NCBI GenBank assembly: GCA_024752435.1
Contig: CP103033.1
Coordinates: 682,001-746,000 of the forward strand
Direction: 5' to 3'
Source: Allantophomopsis cytisporea
Lineage: Eukaryota; Ascomycota; Leotiomycetes; Phacidiales; Phacidiaceae
Length of the DNA stretch: 64,000 bases
The number at the start of each line of letters is the position of its first letter. The first letter of the stretch is position 1. This document shows, in pieces, positions 51,751-64,000 of the stretch. A program made the position numbers and the translations under genes. The notes under the pieces were generated by a model. It saw only the letters and a program-made list of their open reading frames with translations, was not told where the DNA came from and ran no database searches.

Positions 51751-52555
51751 TCCAGTGGTAGCGTGCAACTGTAGTTGAAAGAAGACATCGTAACTTTACA
51801 ATAAAGAGACGAGATGAAGGTTAAAGCAGTCCATGGTATACTGAAGATGGCCGCGGCAGTGATATTTTCAAGATCTGTGTAGAATAGAGAAAATGTCGTT
51901 GGATCCTGTTGATCAAGACACCAGAGCAGGAACTTAAGGGTGTTTGAGTAGATCTTTACAGAGTGAACTACGTCGCATAATGCGAAAAAGAACACAATGA
52001 GATATAGGAACAGCCGACTTGCCAGGTGATACTCAATGTATATAAAGGTTCAAAATACAGTGTCCGCCGAAAAAGGAGAAGAAAAAGGTAAGCACGGAGT
52101 AGGGAAATAGCAGTGATAGGAGGTCCATGATATTTACTGAAGAGCGACAAGGCCGGGGTTCCGCCTGCATACGGCCTCTAAATGACCGCTACAGCTCCAC
52201 CAACCAAGCCTCTTCCTATTCAACAAGGTTGTGGTTATCCACAAATGGCTTCCATGAAGACAAATGGTGAACACTGCATCCATAAGCACATATCTCTTTT
52301 AGGAAGTACTTGTAAACATTTGCCTTTAATCATCAATGCAAGGATGATATGGCATGTAACCACAACTGTCGCTGATCGATTCTATCACAGACAGCGAATT
52401 TCGTCGCTGGCCATCCTTGTGGAAGGGTAGGTGAAGAGTAGGTGAGGAGTGCGGACAGGTAATAATCTCAAATAGTTTCTTTCGATTAGCTTCGAATATC
52501 AGAAACGCTAGGGTATCATAAAGTCAAACCCTCCACATACGCCATGCCTAAAATC
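51751..52555. other. Intergenic region
   Basis: About 800 bases lie between the decayed membrane gene and the 3' end of the Rad60-like gene. Two short minus-strand frames (51747-51995 and 51968-52150) are rich in hydrophobic residues and overlap each other. They could be further remnants of the decayed gene or its neighbour, but I cannot match them. Confidence 0.35.
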
Positions 52556-54086
52556 TCATAAGTGAACGTCAATAACATCCATATCCTCCAAGCCCGCTTC
52601 CTCCATTGTGGTCTGAGGATCAACGGCATCTCCATCGAAGAAGAATTGCACTTGCTTGTCACCAAGATTATGATGTTTTCTAAAAACGCTGAGCAGCTTT
52701 TCGAAACGTGTGACTGGCCTGACGAAAAGTTTGCAATCTTCATAGTTCTTTGCTTTCAAAATAATTTTGAATTTAGAAGCTGCTTCGGCTTCCTTGGCGG
52801 CTAGCTCCTTTGCGGTTGGTTCGGGTTCTGTCTCTTCGTCATTGGGTCCAGCAAGTCTTCGTTGTCGGGTAGCCGTCTTCTCTTTCTTCCATGCATCGAA
52901 AAGATCTTGTGTCCAGGCTTGTAGGTAGATCTGACCACCTTCGAAGCCATCACCATTTGCCTCAAGCCTTCCGTCTGAACCAACCTTGATCCCCATAGAG
53001 TTACATGTAGTGACATCGAATATGCGAATACCGCGCCATGTTAGGAAGATACTAGAGCGCAGTGGTTCATCTATCGGTTGCCCATCGATGAATTGCCTGT
53101 CAATCCATGCAAGTCTAACGTCCTTCAGACGTTGTGCAAGTTTCCGCTTGAGAACAACAGGTTTTGTACCGGGAATTGTCGACGTTACAAGAATCAACGC
53201 AGCCACATCCGGGTCGGGAGTGGAACCGTTGAAACTATGAGGTTGTGGTGAGTTTGAAGTCGAAAATCCACCAGGTCCTGGGCTGAGATTAAGGTTTCTT
53301 GCGGGCGCAGAAGGATCATTCATGCTTTGTTCCCTTTGGCGCCTCCTAGCCGCTTCCACCAGTTCGGGGAATTCTTCTTCCGAGAGTTGTGCTTCATCCT
53401 CCTTAAGATCAGGTGAAGGAACTCGCGCGTTCTTCGACAGCTCTGCATGATGCTCATACTTATCTCCAAAGTTGAGGGGATGGATGCTTGAGCCCTTTGG
53501 GATAGGGATATCGTCATCATCACTATCAAGAGATATTAAAGCTACTGGTTGCTTTCGATGCTGGCCTGCGACCGTCGTTGACTTCACTACATTATTTTGA
53601 GTTGGAGACGATCGCCTAGAGTTCTCTTCACCAGGTATTGAAATAAACCTGGCTTGCTCTTTCTTTGGGGTAGACTTGGCAGAGCTGGACTTCCTATACA
53701 ACAAGTCAGACTACTATAAGTGGTTCGAGTTCCACTCAGACTCACCTTCTCGACGGCGACTTCAATCGCTCCTGTTCCCCCTCGCTGTCATCTTCGCAGG
53801 AAATCCTCCTCTTCTTACCTTCTCGAATAGATTCGAGCTCCTTGCCTTCCTTTTTCAGCCTCTGACTCTCTCTTTTTCTCGCGGCTTCTTGTCGCTCTCT
53901 CATTACATTTGCGAAAACTTCGTCGCGTCGACTAAAAATTGATAGAGCCTCTTCTTCTTCGCTAGCCTTTGGAGGTCTAGCAAATTTAGAGGGACCAAAA
54001 AGTGAAGACTTCTTCGCCGCAGGTGCAGGTGCTGGCGTGGGAGGCTCGTCGAACACATCGTCGTCCTCTTCATCTGAGAAAACCAT
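52556..54086 (-). CDS. rad60: Rad60/Esc2/NIP45-type protein with SUMO-like domains
   Basis: This is a nuclear genome-maintenance factor. Rad60 (fission yeast) and Esc2 (budding yeast) work with the SUMO pathway and Smc5/6 at stalled forks. Two exons, 53746-54086 and 52556-53693, give 492 residues. An acidic N-terminus (MVFSDEEDDDVFDEPP) leads to a basic, Lys/Arg-rich linker. A SUMO-interacting-motif-like stretch, VALISLDSDDDD, is at about 164-175. A first SUMO-like domain starts near 277 (LILVTSTIPGTKPVVLKRKL), and a second ends the protein (about 420-492: FKIILKAKNYEDCKLFVRP, then VQFFFDGDAVDPQTTMEE and MDVIDVHL). There is no C-terminal diglycine, so it is not a conjugatable modifier. The start at 54086 faces LSM6 across 510 bases. 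Confidence 0.9.
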
Positions 54087-54596
54087 TATACCGTATTATA
54101 CGAGTACCAGTAACGAAGTAAGAAAGAGTTTTCAGGAGTCTTAATCAAGTCTGAAGTGTAAACAATAAATAAGTTAGAGAGATGTAAAAATGAATAGATG
54201 CTATGAAGTACAATAGATCACGAGCCTGAAGCGGTCGCAAACAGGGCGTGCATATAACTCTGCGAGAGCGTGCTCCAGAAGTATCGAGTTTGTTGGGAAG
54301 GGAGCGGGGTCAAACGGGTGTGAACATAGTCTCCCTATCCATGCGAGGAAGACCTAAACACCGGCAGAAAATCACAATGTAACTACTCATGCCTTGCGAA
54401 TAAGGTGTAACTGTAAGGCGGAAGTGCTGGCCGCTAGTGAACATCATCTTGACCTTGGCTCGAGGCTGGTAGAGAGCTTGCAGGACCAAACAAAAGCATT
54501 TGCTCATCACAGCCTCACCCTTTGGATTTGCGATACGAAGAGACTCGAGTACTAAACAGTGACGACTTCGGAGCTACGTAGACGAGGGAGACTAGG
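54087..54596. promoter_or_regulatory. Bidirectional promoter, Rad60-like gene and LSM6
   Basis: 510 bases separate the two divergent start codons. No open frame here has support. The arrangement implies a shared promoter for a genome-maintenance gene and an RNA-metabolism gene, both expected to be broadly expressed. Confidence 0.5.
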
Positions 54597-55082
54597 ATGG
54601 AGAACGGCACGGTTACTCAAACAGAGGGCCACGACCCAAGCGCTTTCTTGGGAGCTATCATCGGAGGAAATGTAACTGTTAAGCTTAACAGCGGTGTTGT
54701 CTACAAAGGTGAACATTCCTCCTATTTGAAGGCTGTGATATCGAAGGCGTTGTGCTGGTTAAAGCACTAGCTGGGGAGCTGTGTTTGGGATTGGAAATAC
54801 ATCGGGATGAATTTCAATGCATAGTTGCTGATGCATTAATAATAGGAGAGCTCCAATCTGTTGATGGATACATGAACATTGCACTCGAGAAAACCGAAGA
54901 ATACGTCAATGGTGTTAAGAAGAGAAGCTACGGTGATGCTTTCGTCAGAGGCAACAATGGTGAGAAGCAACCTAACCTTCAGTTGGATAGCAGCGCGTTG
55001 CAATCTTGGAGTTTCCCATAACGTTGTTATCAGGGTACGATATGCTAATGATTAAGTAGTGATGTATATCTCCGCGGACTGA
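54597..55082 (+). CDS. LSM6: Sm-like protein LSm6
   Basis: LSm6 is a subunit of the LSm2-8 ring on U6 snRNA and the LSm1-7 ring in mRNA decay. Three exons (54597-54708, 54846-54959, 55060-55082) encode 82 residues, the usual size. The Sm1 motif is GAIIGGNVTVKLNSGVVYKG followed by ELQSVDGYMNIALE. Sm2 is DAFVRGNNVMYIS, whose last residues come from a 23-base third exon. This short exon is supported by the branch-point-like GCTAATG at 55043 and by the match to the family's RGNNVLYIS ending. Reading through the second intron instead would replace the end of Sm2 with unrelated residues. Gene identity and exons are secure. Confidence 0.95.
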
Positions 55083-55700
55083 AAAGGATGTATCTGCGCG
55101 ATAATATGAAATTGGGTCATAAAGAGGGAAGGCATATGTGCCTACAGAGCATGGAATTGGGCGTCAAAATATCTCTCAAGTCACTGGGTATTGGAGCGGG
55201 AACATCTAGTCAGGGACGACTGATAATGTGGAGCAGCTGGATTTGTCGATCGCTATGAGAACCTGGCTATGATAATAGATACCATGAATGCAATCAAATT
55301 CAAAAAGCATACACAAAAGACACCATAAAATACTATTACAAGATCTGTGGGCTACTTTGAGGCGTTCGTACTAGCTTCCTTTGATGTAATCGAAAGGATC
55401 AAAAGCCCCAACGTGCAAATTAGATCCAGGCGACTTGAGACTGCATTAATTGATAATATATCACAACCTTGGTAAGGCGCTATATCTGCAGAAATCCTGG
55501 GTGAACATCACTGTCCATAGAGTATGAGAGAAGAGAGTCGCTCAATCCCATGAAGTATTGCACAAGAACACAAGTGAGTGGGGATATATATAAAGACGAC
55601 AAAAGAAGAAATAAAAAAGAATACTGTTACTGTTGACAGCCGTTCGAAGACGTGCCGTGCCTGTAACAATATCAGAAAACTCCAGAGGATTTTACTGAAC

Positions 55701-55755
55701 AAGTCCAATGGCGCAATGGCAATAGTGTCGCCATTACCATTGCGCCATTGGACTT
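55701..55755. repeat. Inverted repeat, 23-bp arms, 9-base loop
   Basis: The left arm (55701-55723, starting AAGTCCAATGGCGCAATGG) and the right arm (55733-55755, starting ATTACCATTGCGCCATTGG) are reverse complements with one mismatch in 23. The loop is AGTGTCGCC. The transcript of either strand would fold into a stable hairpin. Confidence 0.9.
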
Positions 55756-58700
55756 GCAATGAGTGCGTGTTGATCTTTCTTGATATATTTGCGCGGCATA
55801 CAGAAGCTAGAGAACTTGGGAGTTAAAGGACGTGATGTCTGTTCTTATCCAACCAACGTATACCTATGCTCATAAGTGAGCTTGCGCCATTATGTCTATT
55901 AATCTCCAAACACAACCATCGTGACTATAACCGTAACTGGTTTTGTGCTTGGATACTGTTTTTCAGTTAAAAAGGAAACATTTTAAATCATATTCTCTCT
56001 ACCTTATAATGTACATATCAAGTGGTACTGCTATTTCCTGGCTTCACTTTTATATCCTTTTACCTGTTCTAGTACTCTTTTGTTTTCCTTCTTTGCATCC
56101 TATATCAAGGATCAAGAGGCTCATATCGGTAACATGGAATCGTTGTAGCTATCGGTAGCCTAGTCAAATAGCAAGCATGTGAGAGATTATTTTGACTGTA
56201 AGCATCCGCGTGCCCATACTTTCGAAGGTGAACGCTCTTCACTGCAACAAGTCACGAATCCACATTCGAAAAGTGCTATTGAACCCCTAATATATAGGAG
56301 CACAGTTGACTTCTTGTATATCATCATTTGACCGCTGACTGTTGAAAAGCAACAAATGAGCATTGCTAAAAGACCATAATCTTGAGGCAGCTACCAACTC
56401 AAGGTCTGCAAACCTATCCATATCTTTGGAGATATTTGGTAATTGCCTAGCAAAGTTAGCTTTTATTTCGTCCCTAGAGAGCCTTGTGATAAGAAAGGTA
56501 AAGTCGAGGTCCCCCGCCCCTTCCCGAGTTTCTCTTATTGCTCTATATGATGAAGAGCAGCTGATAGCGAACCTCAATTTTCAACAAAGCCATTCGTGCC
56601 AGGAGTACCTCATCCTACCATGCTTGTCTTCGGATAGGCACAAAAGCAACCGCGATTCTCGGGTTGTGGAAAATCATGTCAAGTGAAGTCAAGAGAATAT
56701 ACCTAGGACCATTATTACTCACATTCGCGAGAACCTCTACTTAAACGTGTGAAGAACTTCATATCACTTGAACGGACTAGAGAAAGTCTTAATGATCACG
56801 AGCCAATATCACATGCTTTTGTTTGCCTGATTAACACTTCGTTTTCATTTCCAATAATGTGTTTTCGATTGCAGCACTTCTGTATTAGGCCAGTCAGACC
56901 TCTCCCAAGATTATTGCACACTTCTCGAAGCGTGCTCATTCGGAGTGTACAAAAACGAGAAGAATACCAAAATTTAGAGATGTGCAATCTCTTTGAGGAT
57001 CCTACTTCTACTAAGGATCATGCTTTTTCGAGCAGACCTTTATCGAAGACGTGAACGAGTAGAAGTTAAGGACATTGGGGCCATTATTTCTATATAACAA
57101 CATTATTGCTCTTATTAGTCTTATCAACGACATACGTGCCATTTGTCCCGATATTAATATAAGTGTAGACTTCACTACACGCAATATAGACTCCATCTAT
57201 GGGTCTCAAGATGAGCAGCTTAGCTCTCTCATTTCTGTAAAATTATGCACTAGATAATTCACACATACTCATAAATTTTATTAGACTGCATAGAAGTTCC
57301 TTGTTCTCTCGCTAACCAATTCAATGTCCAGATCTCAGTTGAATTCACGTAAGAATGCTCGTATTCAGGAACCAATATTTGTACACAGTAAGTCATTGTG
57401 AGGCACGCGATTGCTTTGGTGTGTTTTAGAATAAGCTCAAGGTTAACTAGGGGGACAAGAATATGCATAAAAGTTTGCTGTGTTTCAAGTGAATTTTCTT
57501 GCAATAAGAACCATCAGAATTCGCAACGTTATTTCTGAACTTGTCTCGTGACGATTTACTCATTGCGATATCAATGGAATTCTATTCTACATAGTAAGCA
57601 CATTTGTTCTTTTCCAGCGAACAGTTCCGCGCCACTAAGGGAACAGAATTTGCACCAGAATGTCAGATAAGTCCGCTCAATTGGAAAGAGACACAAATGC
57701 TTTACAACGCACTTAGGTGAAGATCGATTGATCCCAAGGCCCCGAATGAATTGCATTACTTATTGTGCATTGTTTAAATATTACTGTGAACTGTCCCCTG
57801 TCCCTCCAAGTTGTTACAAAGCATAAAAGTATCAGAATACCTGCAGCATGAATAGTTAAACAAGGCGACTAGCTGGAAATCAGCCCTCTGTTCAGTCGTC
57901 CCGGCCCAAAACGACCAGGGCATATTTTGTCCATGCCCAACTGCAAATCCACTGCCTCGATACCCATGGGCCACAGTAACTTCAAGCTACGCATTGAGTC
58001 GGAAACGATGGCCAAAACCGCATATACACGGACGCGTAATGACGAGGCATATTCTACAGAACATCAGGGCAGCTTCCCTGTCACTATAAAACTGCGCGTG
58101 CCATGCAGCATATAGAGATACTCTACATGAGAAGCGAGTGCGGAAGGCAAAAGAGGTGCTATAGGTAGACAAGATGTGCCAAGCATCATGGTCTCCAGCC
58201 ACATCTGATGAGCATAGAATCCAGGTATATAGACTACTCGAGTAGGGTTATAGTAACGCCATAGACGCCGGGGCGTCCCTTTGAACGATCGCAGCTGTGG
58301 AATATGCCGCGTGCTTCTCGCAGCCAAATCTTAATAACGACGCCTCGGTCTCGGAGAAGTTCGTGTATTGCGCAGAAAACATGTGGTTTTGACATAAACA
58401 TGACGGAAGTGGGAAATGATTGAGCGTTCCTGTCACGAATTGACTTTCCATGAAGTATGAGCTAGCTAAGAGAAAGTGCGGGCTGGAGGACGAAGGGCGG
58501 GGTCTGGACCGGTCTATATACATTCTCCATGCCGTATCTAGAATTGTATGTTCTGAATCCCGTTTCATGAGAAACCGTTTTTGTGAGCTGCGTCGTCTAA
58601 AACAGCTTTGTTCTGTTCCTTGTTTCGCTTTATTCCTTGAATTTTTGCACTTGCGGGTCATGACATGTTCGTGGCGGGAAATGTAATGGCAAAAAATAAT

Positions 58701-61700
58701 AGTGTTGAAGCTCGTATGCATCCTGACCAAATTGCTGGGTCAGATAGCGGGGAACGGGCGAGAGGCAGCAAGATACGCAGGGTTTTAACTGACGGCATAT
58801 AGTTTATCTTGAGTGGTCGGTTCGTTTAGAGCTTTGTGCAATGAAACATGAGATCTTTATCTGATGTCTCTATATCTTGTGATTCGTAGGCATGAGTATA
58901 GAATACATCCGGATCATCTATAGGTCCAGTACTCCACCAACTATACTTACTTTATTCTATGGCGTGAGCAAAGAGGAACATACACCAAAGTAATCCGTAA
59001 TTATACTGTATTGATATGCGTATAGTACGTCGAATACGAATCTTGATAAGCACCAGACTGAGAGTACCAAGTCCTAGAGTGTTGGTACTATTCATTCTCA
59101 AATATCTTGGATATTTCTTGGATATTGACTGACGATATAGGAAAAATAGGGTATTCTGCTCTCCGCAGTCCAATAATTCGGCCGAAGAGCCTGTTCTGCC
59201 TTCGCACTACTGTATGATCGGTCGATGGACTCTCTACGATCGGGTAATGACAAATGCTCGAGAATATCTATCCATATCCATACATGTATTCACACGCGTA
59301 TGGAGTCAATTACGTGGGCATTGTTTCTTGGGGTGTGGACAGCGGCACGAGCGTCTGCTGACAGTGCTGAAGTCGGAATGAAGGAAAGTAAAAAGCCTAG
59401 TAAACGTCTCGAAGTCTCCAAGAGAAGACGGTAGTGCCGGGATTTACTGATTGGAGGCTGGAGTAATCTGTCAGCAGTGGCTGCATGATTTCAGGGACCT
59501 TGATCCCTGAATACAGTGCCGATCATGGTGCAGATTTTTCTTCAAAAGTTAGAGTGCCACAAAGCTTGTCTTGTCAATCAGTACTTAGTAATATGTTTTC
59601 ATATGAAAGTGAATTCGATATGGTTGCGCGGCCAAAATTACGGCATCTTGAAAGACGTAACGACCTTCAATACCACTACTTGGCACGCGAGGCACGGCGA
59701 GCGCTCTGCCGGCCACTTCCTAACCTGATCAGTACCAGTGCTGAGTACCTCACTGACCAAAAGGGCGCGCGCCATTCATCTGGCGGAGTATCCTAACGTA
59801 CACAGACGCCTGTGGCGTTTATTAAATGTGGATCCTTGGAGTATTTGCTCCGTGAAAGTGGGCCTAAAAGCAGCAAGTGGCAAAAGCACATCTTGGTCTG
59901 GAGAAAGCCGATTTTGCACTTGCACCTGAACTCCCGCTCTGAGCAACGGGTGAGCCAGGGCCACCTTGACTGTCAACGGAATGGCACAAAAATGAAGAGC
60001 CAGCATCCTTTTGAATGTTCACGGGCCGAGTCAAGGGCTTGACGCGGGCTATCAAAAAAGAGGCGCAACTGCCTTAGTCGTCTGTTGGCCAGTCCATAGC
60101 TAAACACTGCGGCCTCTGTGGTATGCGAACTTTGCCGCCGCAATCTTGTGAAGATCTGCCCTGATAGGCGGATGTCTCAACGTTGAGGCGTCGAAACACA
60201 CTTTGGGAGTCTTCAGCGAAGATCAGATTGGTGCTGTGTCTATGTAGATCTTTCGTCAATAGGGCTGAGGCGATGCCGATCGTTTGTACCAGGCACAACC
60301 TTGGCGGGTCTTCCCATAGCTTGGGATTGTGTGAACGACAGCCGAGTCAGCGTCGAGTGCATACGGAGTATGATATCAATATAGAGTAGGGAATTAGGCC
60401 ACGTACTCGGTTTTTGAACCAGTTTTAGCTAACCTCAAGATTTATGGACTCACCCATCGTCCTCAGTCATAACCGTTATTTTAAGAACACTCCATCTTCG
60501 GAGAAAAATCCCACTTTAACGTCGCACGGTTTGATAGCCGATATCATGGGGATGAAGAGGGGAGGCAATCATCGTCGTCGTGATCCGAATTGTCGCCTAT
60601 TCGGGAGCCCACCACGCCGAGAGTATTTAGTTAGTGAACCGCAAATCCCTTACAGCAGTAGGCATTAATTGTCTCCTCGTTGAATTTAATAGTCAGATCA
60701 ATTTAGATCATATGGTATCGTGTACCTGCATACATTTCTGCTCGTCCTGATCAAGTAGCTTACGAAAGCCTTCGATCGTCTGTTTCAAGGGAGCGATAAT
60801 CGCCACACTCTCGCTACTACGTATTCGCATTATGTACTCCGAATAGACGTTTTTCCAGTGATGCTTAAAGCAACCCGAATTGATCTGCATAGCTGAGAGA
60901 ATATTGCAGGTTTCTCCGCGGTGTACGATACTTAGCACAATAAGTAGCGTCTGGGTTGTGGCTTATGCATAGCTCATTCTGCACTCCGCATGAATCTCGC
61001 CTGGGTTGATAGGGGTCTTTCATTCTGGCCTCCTGGAGTGTTTGTATTAGCACTCATATGGACAAGTACATATCATTGCCTATTAATCAGTACTACGTAA
61101 CGTGAATTCTTGATTTTATTGTCCTACCAAGATGACGCGTGAAAATGAAGTTGATAGAGGCTCTACTCCATCCTCATACGCAGCGGATCGTACTTTTACC
61201 CACACCTATGTGCACACTACCGCTATACTGTATTCATGAAAGAAGGTTAAAGGCTGTAGGTAGCAAGGTAACAAATGATAGCTGTCAGCACCAACTTCAA
61301 ACCCGCTGCTTCGGTTCCACACCTTATTTCGTCGTGCCTTGTTGTGTCTGAAGGATGGCTTGTCTATGTTGTACTCTACTACGATATGAAAATTGTATGA
61401 AAACTTCCATACCATTATGTATGAAGATGAATACGTGCATACTACGTACGAAATATACATACGTATATGTGTGCGCGCTGCGTCAAGGCATGGATAATGA
61501 AGTTCGCAAGCATCAGACCTTGCTTTCGCGACCCCTGGAGACCTGAACATGACACGATTCGGGTGGCGTTGCGGGTCGTGCATCCGAGGGGGAGGGTATC
61601 ACCACCCCAAAGAGAATCCATTGAGGGGCAGCAGCTCAAGAGTCATTGAACTGGACTTGTGAGATGACACAAGCAGAATACGTTTGCAGAAATGGGCGAT

Positions 61701-62803
61701 TTATGCTAGGTTGTATTCTCTTTGAATTGGGCCATATTTCGATTACGGATAACAAGCCGACTGTTTCGACGTGATTTTGACGTATGCCATGGCCTTTCGA
61801 AATTCGATCTTGTTCGCATACTGTGGAGGAAAATGGGATTTCAGAATTCCATGTGCAACTGTGGCTTGGTTGTTAAGCTTGAGTGGCATCCGAGCTTACC
61901 TTAATTGCCACACGCATCTTGGTGTTAGAGTAATTCTAGCATGAACAAAGTGAGGATCGCAGGGAACTGTAGTGATAATCCAGCCGAACACCACTGCTGA
62001 GTGGTAAATCATATGCTCCGATAAATTTATCCAAATCGTACTGTTTACTTCTTCTTGGTCCTTCCAAGGCATGAAAAGAATAGAATACCCTCTGCTCGTT
62101 TGAAACATTGCGTAAGACGATTCGACTGTCGAGGTCAGGATTGGCAGTGCCATGGCAGTGCATGGTTGAGGTGAGGTTAAAAAGCGCGAAAATGAATCCG
62201 AGCGACACCCTTGGCAGAACCGAGCTGCGAGTGGCAACGTCGGAACACAGGTGAAGATTGCCGTTGGTTCGTGGACACTGCAATGCATATTGTGTATGTA
62301 ATTCTGCAATTCGTAGTTCGGGTATTGAAGGAAAGCCAGACTCTGGTGAGGCAAAGAACGACGATGTGGGGATGTAAGCTAGAATCGAATTAGACAGTAT
62401 GCCCGAGAGGTTTTGATACTTAGAGGAAGAAGAGTTTTTGTCAACTCGTGGGTAAGAGCCGAATTTTCTCGTTATGTTCTCCACTTCCTTTGCCCTTCTT
62501 GAACGATGGGTAATAGAGGGTTTGATGCCTAGATCAAATGTTATAACACCGTATTGAATGTCGTTCAAATACGAGTGTTGTTTGTGGCAGGGTTTTGAAG
62601 CGCGGCGCTTCACGCAGTGACAATAGAGACGAGACGAGATGATGGAGTGATGGTATGTGTATGAGATCAAGACTTTCACTCTTTCTGCAGCTCTGCAGCT
62701 CCATGAATACGAGCAAAATTCGCGCATCGCAATGAAATGTCAGTGCGAGAGAAGAGCCAAAAGGGAAGCTTGTGCAGATTCTGGCTCTGGGATCCATCAA
62801 TAC

Positions 62804-62834
<31 letters not shown>

Positions 62835-62846
62835 CATACATACATA
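62804..62846. repeat. TGTA/TACA microsatellite forming a palindrome
   Basis: About seven TATG/TGTA units switch directly into three TACA units, so the centre (GTATGTATGTACATACATAC) is self-complementary. The junction is the GTAC at about 62832-62835. Confidence 0.85.
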
Positions 62847-64000
62847 CTCGAGTCTGTTCATCTGGTCAGCATCATGGGTCACCCATGCCAGCGATCTCTG
62901 TTTCATAGAGTCTTGGTTGCATGGTGCATTGTTCGAACGGCACCCTCGAGGTACGTGCCTCACCAACCACAATAACTTAATCTACGCCGATGTTTCTTTC
63001 AAGATACATATCCGCGCATAGAGATTATTCAGCCTCGGTTCAGCCATCACCAGAGTTGAGAAGCCCAGCCAAATCCTATTGAGACGACCACATCATTCCT
63101 CCACTGTGATAAGACCTTTCGAATATATGGAGGGAATGAATAAGCAGATGACTGTGCCTTTACCGAGGATGTCGGTACTGTACCACGTTCAAATTGAGTA
63201 ACGCTGGTGATCCTTCGTTTTCTTTCCATGGAGTGCGAGAAAAGTAGTCTCAGCTATCTAGTGTCACATAAGTACCTATAATACACGGGATAGTATAATG
63301 ATATCAGAACAAAAGAGTATCTCACAATCAGCGTACCGGAGAATTCTTCAAATGGTGAGTATTCGGGGACCCTAATCACACGTATGTAAGTTGGGAATGT
63401 GTGCATGGTCTGTGTGGTACAGTATGAGTCGCAATGTAAGTATCATCATCATGGGCTGACGAGGATGAGAAGAGAGTCACGGAGAATGTGGAGTAGCATC
63501 CACTTTTTTGATGGCCACCAAACTCATTGTCGGAAATACTACGGGTGGTATTATTGCAACCAAGATGTCAACGACAATGACAATGACAATGTAGGAATCC
63601 GAGATGGCAATAAGTGCACCTTCAAGATTCAATGATAGAAGGCCAATCTATTCATGGGTCACCTTATATATCCGTTCTTGATCGCCAGCGCCGACGCATT
63701 GCAATATGGCGGACACGCCGATGCTCGTCAGTCAACTATGCAGGTGGATCTGATGGTCACGAGTGATTGAGAAAGGACAACTCGTCAATGAAATCAAAGG
63801 TCTTCCTCATCCTCCAGCGATACTTCGTTTGGTCGATTGATGACGATGGTGGAATCAGAACTGAATCTACGTAAGTGTATATCGGCTATGGCTATACATC
63901 AACGCGGAAGAATTTTATATATACTTTGAGAAGGAGGGTCTCGAAGTCTAGATTTCTGTGTACGATGTAGATGAGACGGACGATTGGCTTTGATAGAGGT

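Larger units (their letters stand above)
55083..64000. other. Gene desert to the right edge
   Basis: About 8.9 kb with no supported gene. All open frames are under about 265 codons and lack motifs. The longest (minus, 61936-62727) has no recognisable domain and is overlapped by others. Notable sequences are the 23-bp inverted repeat at 55701-55755 and the TGTA/TACA microsatellite at 62804-62846. Confidence 0.35.

Noticed and set aside
61936..62727. 263-codon open frame on the minus strand
   Set aside because: No domain, overlapped by a 152-codon frame on the same strand, and contains no family motif I can name; kept as unsupported.
1..64000. CRISPR arrays, bacterial operons, insertion sequences
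   Set aside because: The genome is fungal, with spliced genes; no regularly spaced repeats or prokaryotic elements were seen.

Overview
The window is nuclear DNA of a filamentous ascomycete (Pezizomycotina). The genes have short introns (about 50-75 bases) with GTAAGT/GTATGT-type donors and CTRAY-like branch points. Fungus-specific families are present: a Zn2Cys6 regulator with a fungal transcription factor domain, an FlbC-like C2H2 regulator, a tannase/feruloyl esterase, a GPI-anchored SurE phosphatase and a fungal RG-motif polytopic membrane protein. A Leotiomycetes-like genome is my best guess, from gene style and low gene density; this is inference only.

Layout. 1-5169 (minus): most of ECM29, the proteasome-associated HEAT-repeat protein, running off the left edge. 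9995-12302 (plus): Zn2Cys6 transcription factor. 13455-15169 (plus): Ubx5/UBXN7-type Cdc48 adaptor. 17011-19283 (plus): germinal-centre (Ste20-like) kinase with a proline-rich tail. 21069-21948 (plus): a short RING protein that looks like a cut-down RBR ligase. 22-36 kb is a gene desert with only small unsupported frames and microsatellites. 36072-37243 (plus): FlbC-like C2H2 regulator behind a CT-rich leader. 37.2-43.2 kb is a second desert. At 43192-43311 (minus) lies a complete 5S rRNA gene with a TATA-like box and a T-run terminator. 43.7-50 kb holds three secreted-enzyme genes: SGNH esterase (minus), SurE-like phosphatase (plus) and tannase/feruloyl esterase (minus). 50.2-51.75 kb (minus) is a decayed polytopic membrane protein gene. 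52556-54086 (minus) is a Rad60/Esc2-type SUMO-like-domain protein, divergently paired with LSM6 (54597-55082, plus). 55.1-64 kb is again gene-poor, with one striking 23-bp inverted repeat.

How the genes relate. ECM29, the UBX adaptor, the RING protein and the Rad60-like protein all touch ubiquitin, SUMO or proteasome biology, but they are spread over 54 kb on both strands and look like ordinary housekeeping genes, not a cluster. The 43.7-50 kb secreted trio is the only functional grouping with a plausible shared theme, namely extracellular deacylation and dephosphorylation of plant or wall material. I found no convincing new biological system. The items most worth a second look are the decayed membrane gene, the truncated RBR-like gene, the dispersed 5S gene with a compensated helix, and several perfect or near-perfect palindromes in the deserts. 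Splice coordinates were worked out by hand from reading frame and splice-site fit, and no transcript evidence was available.
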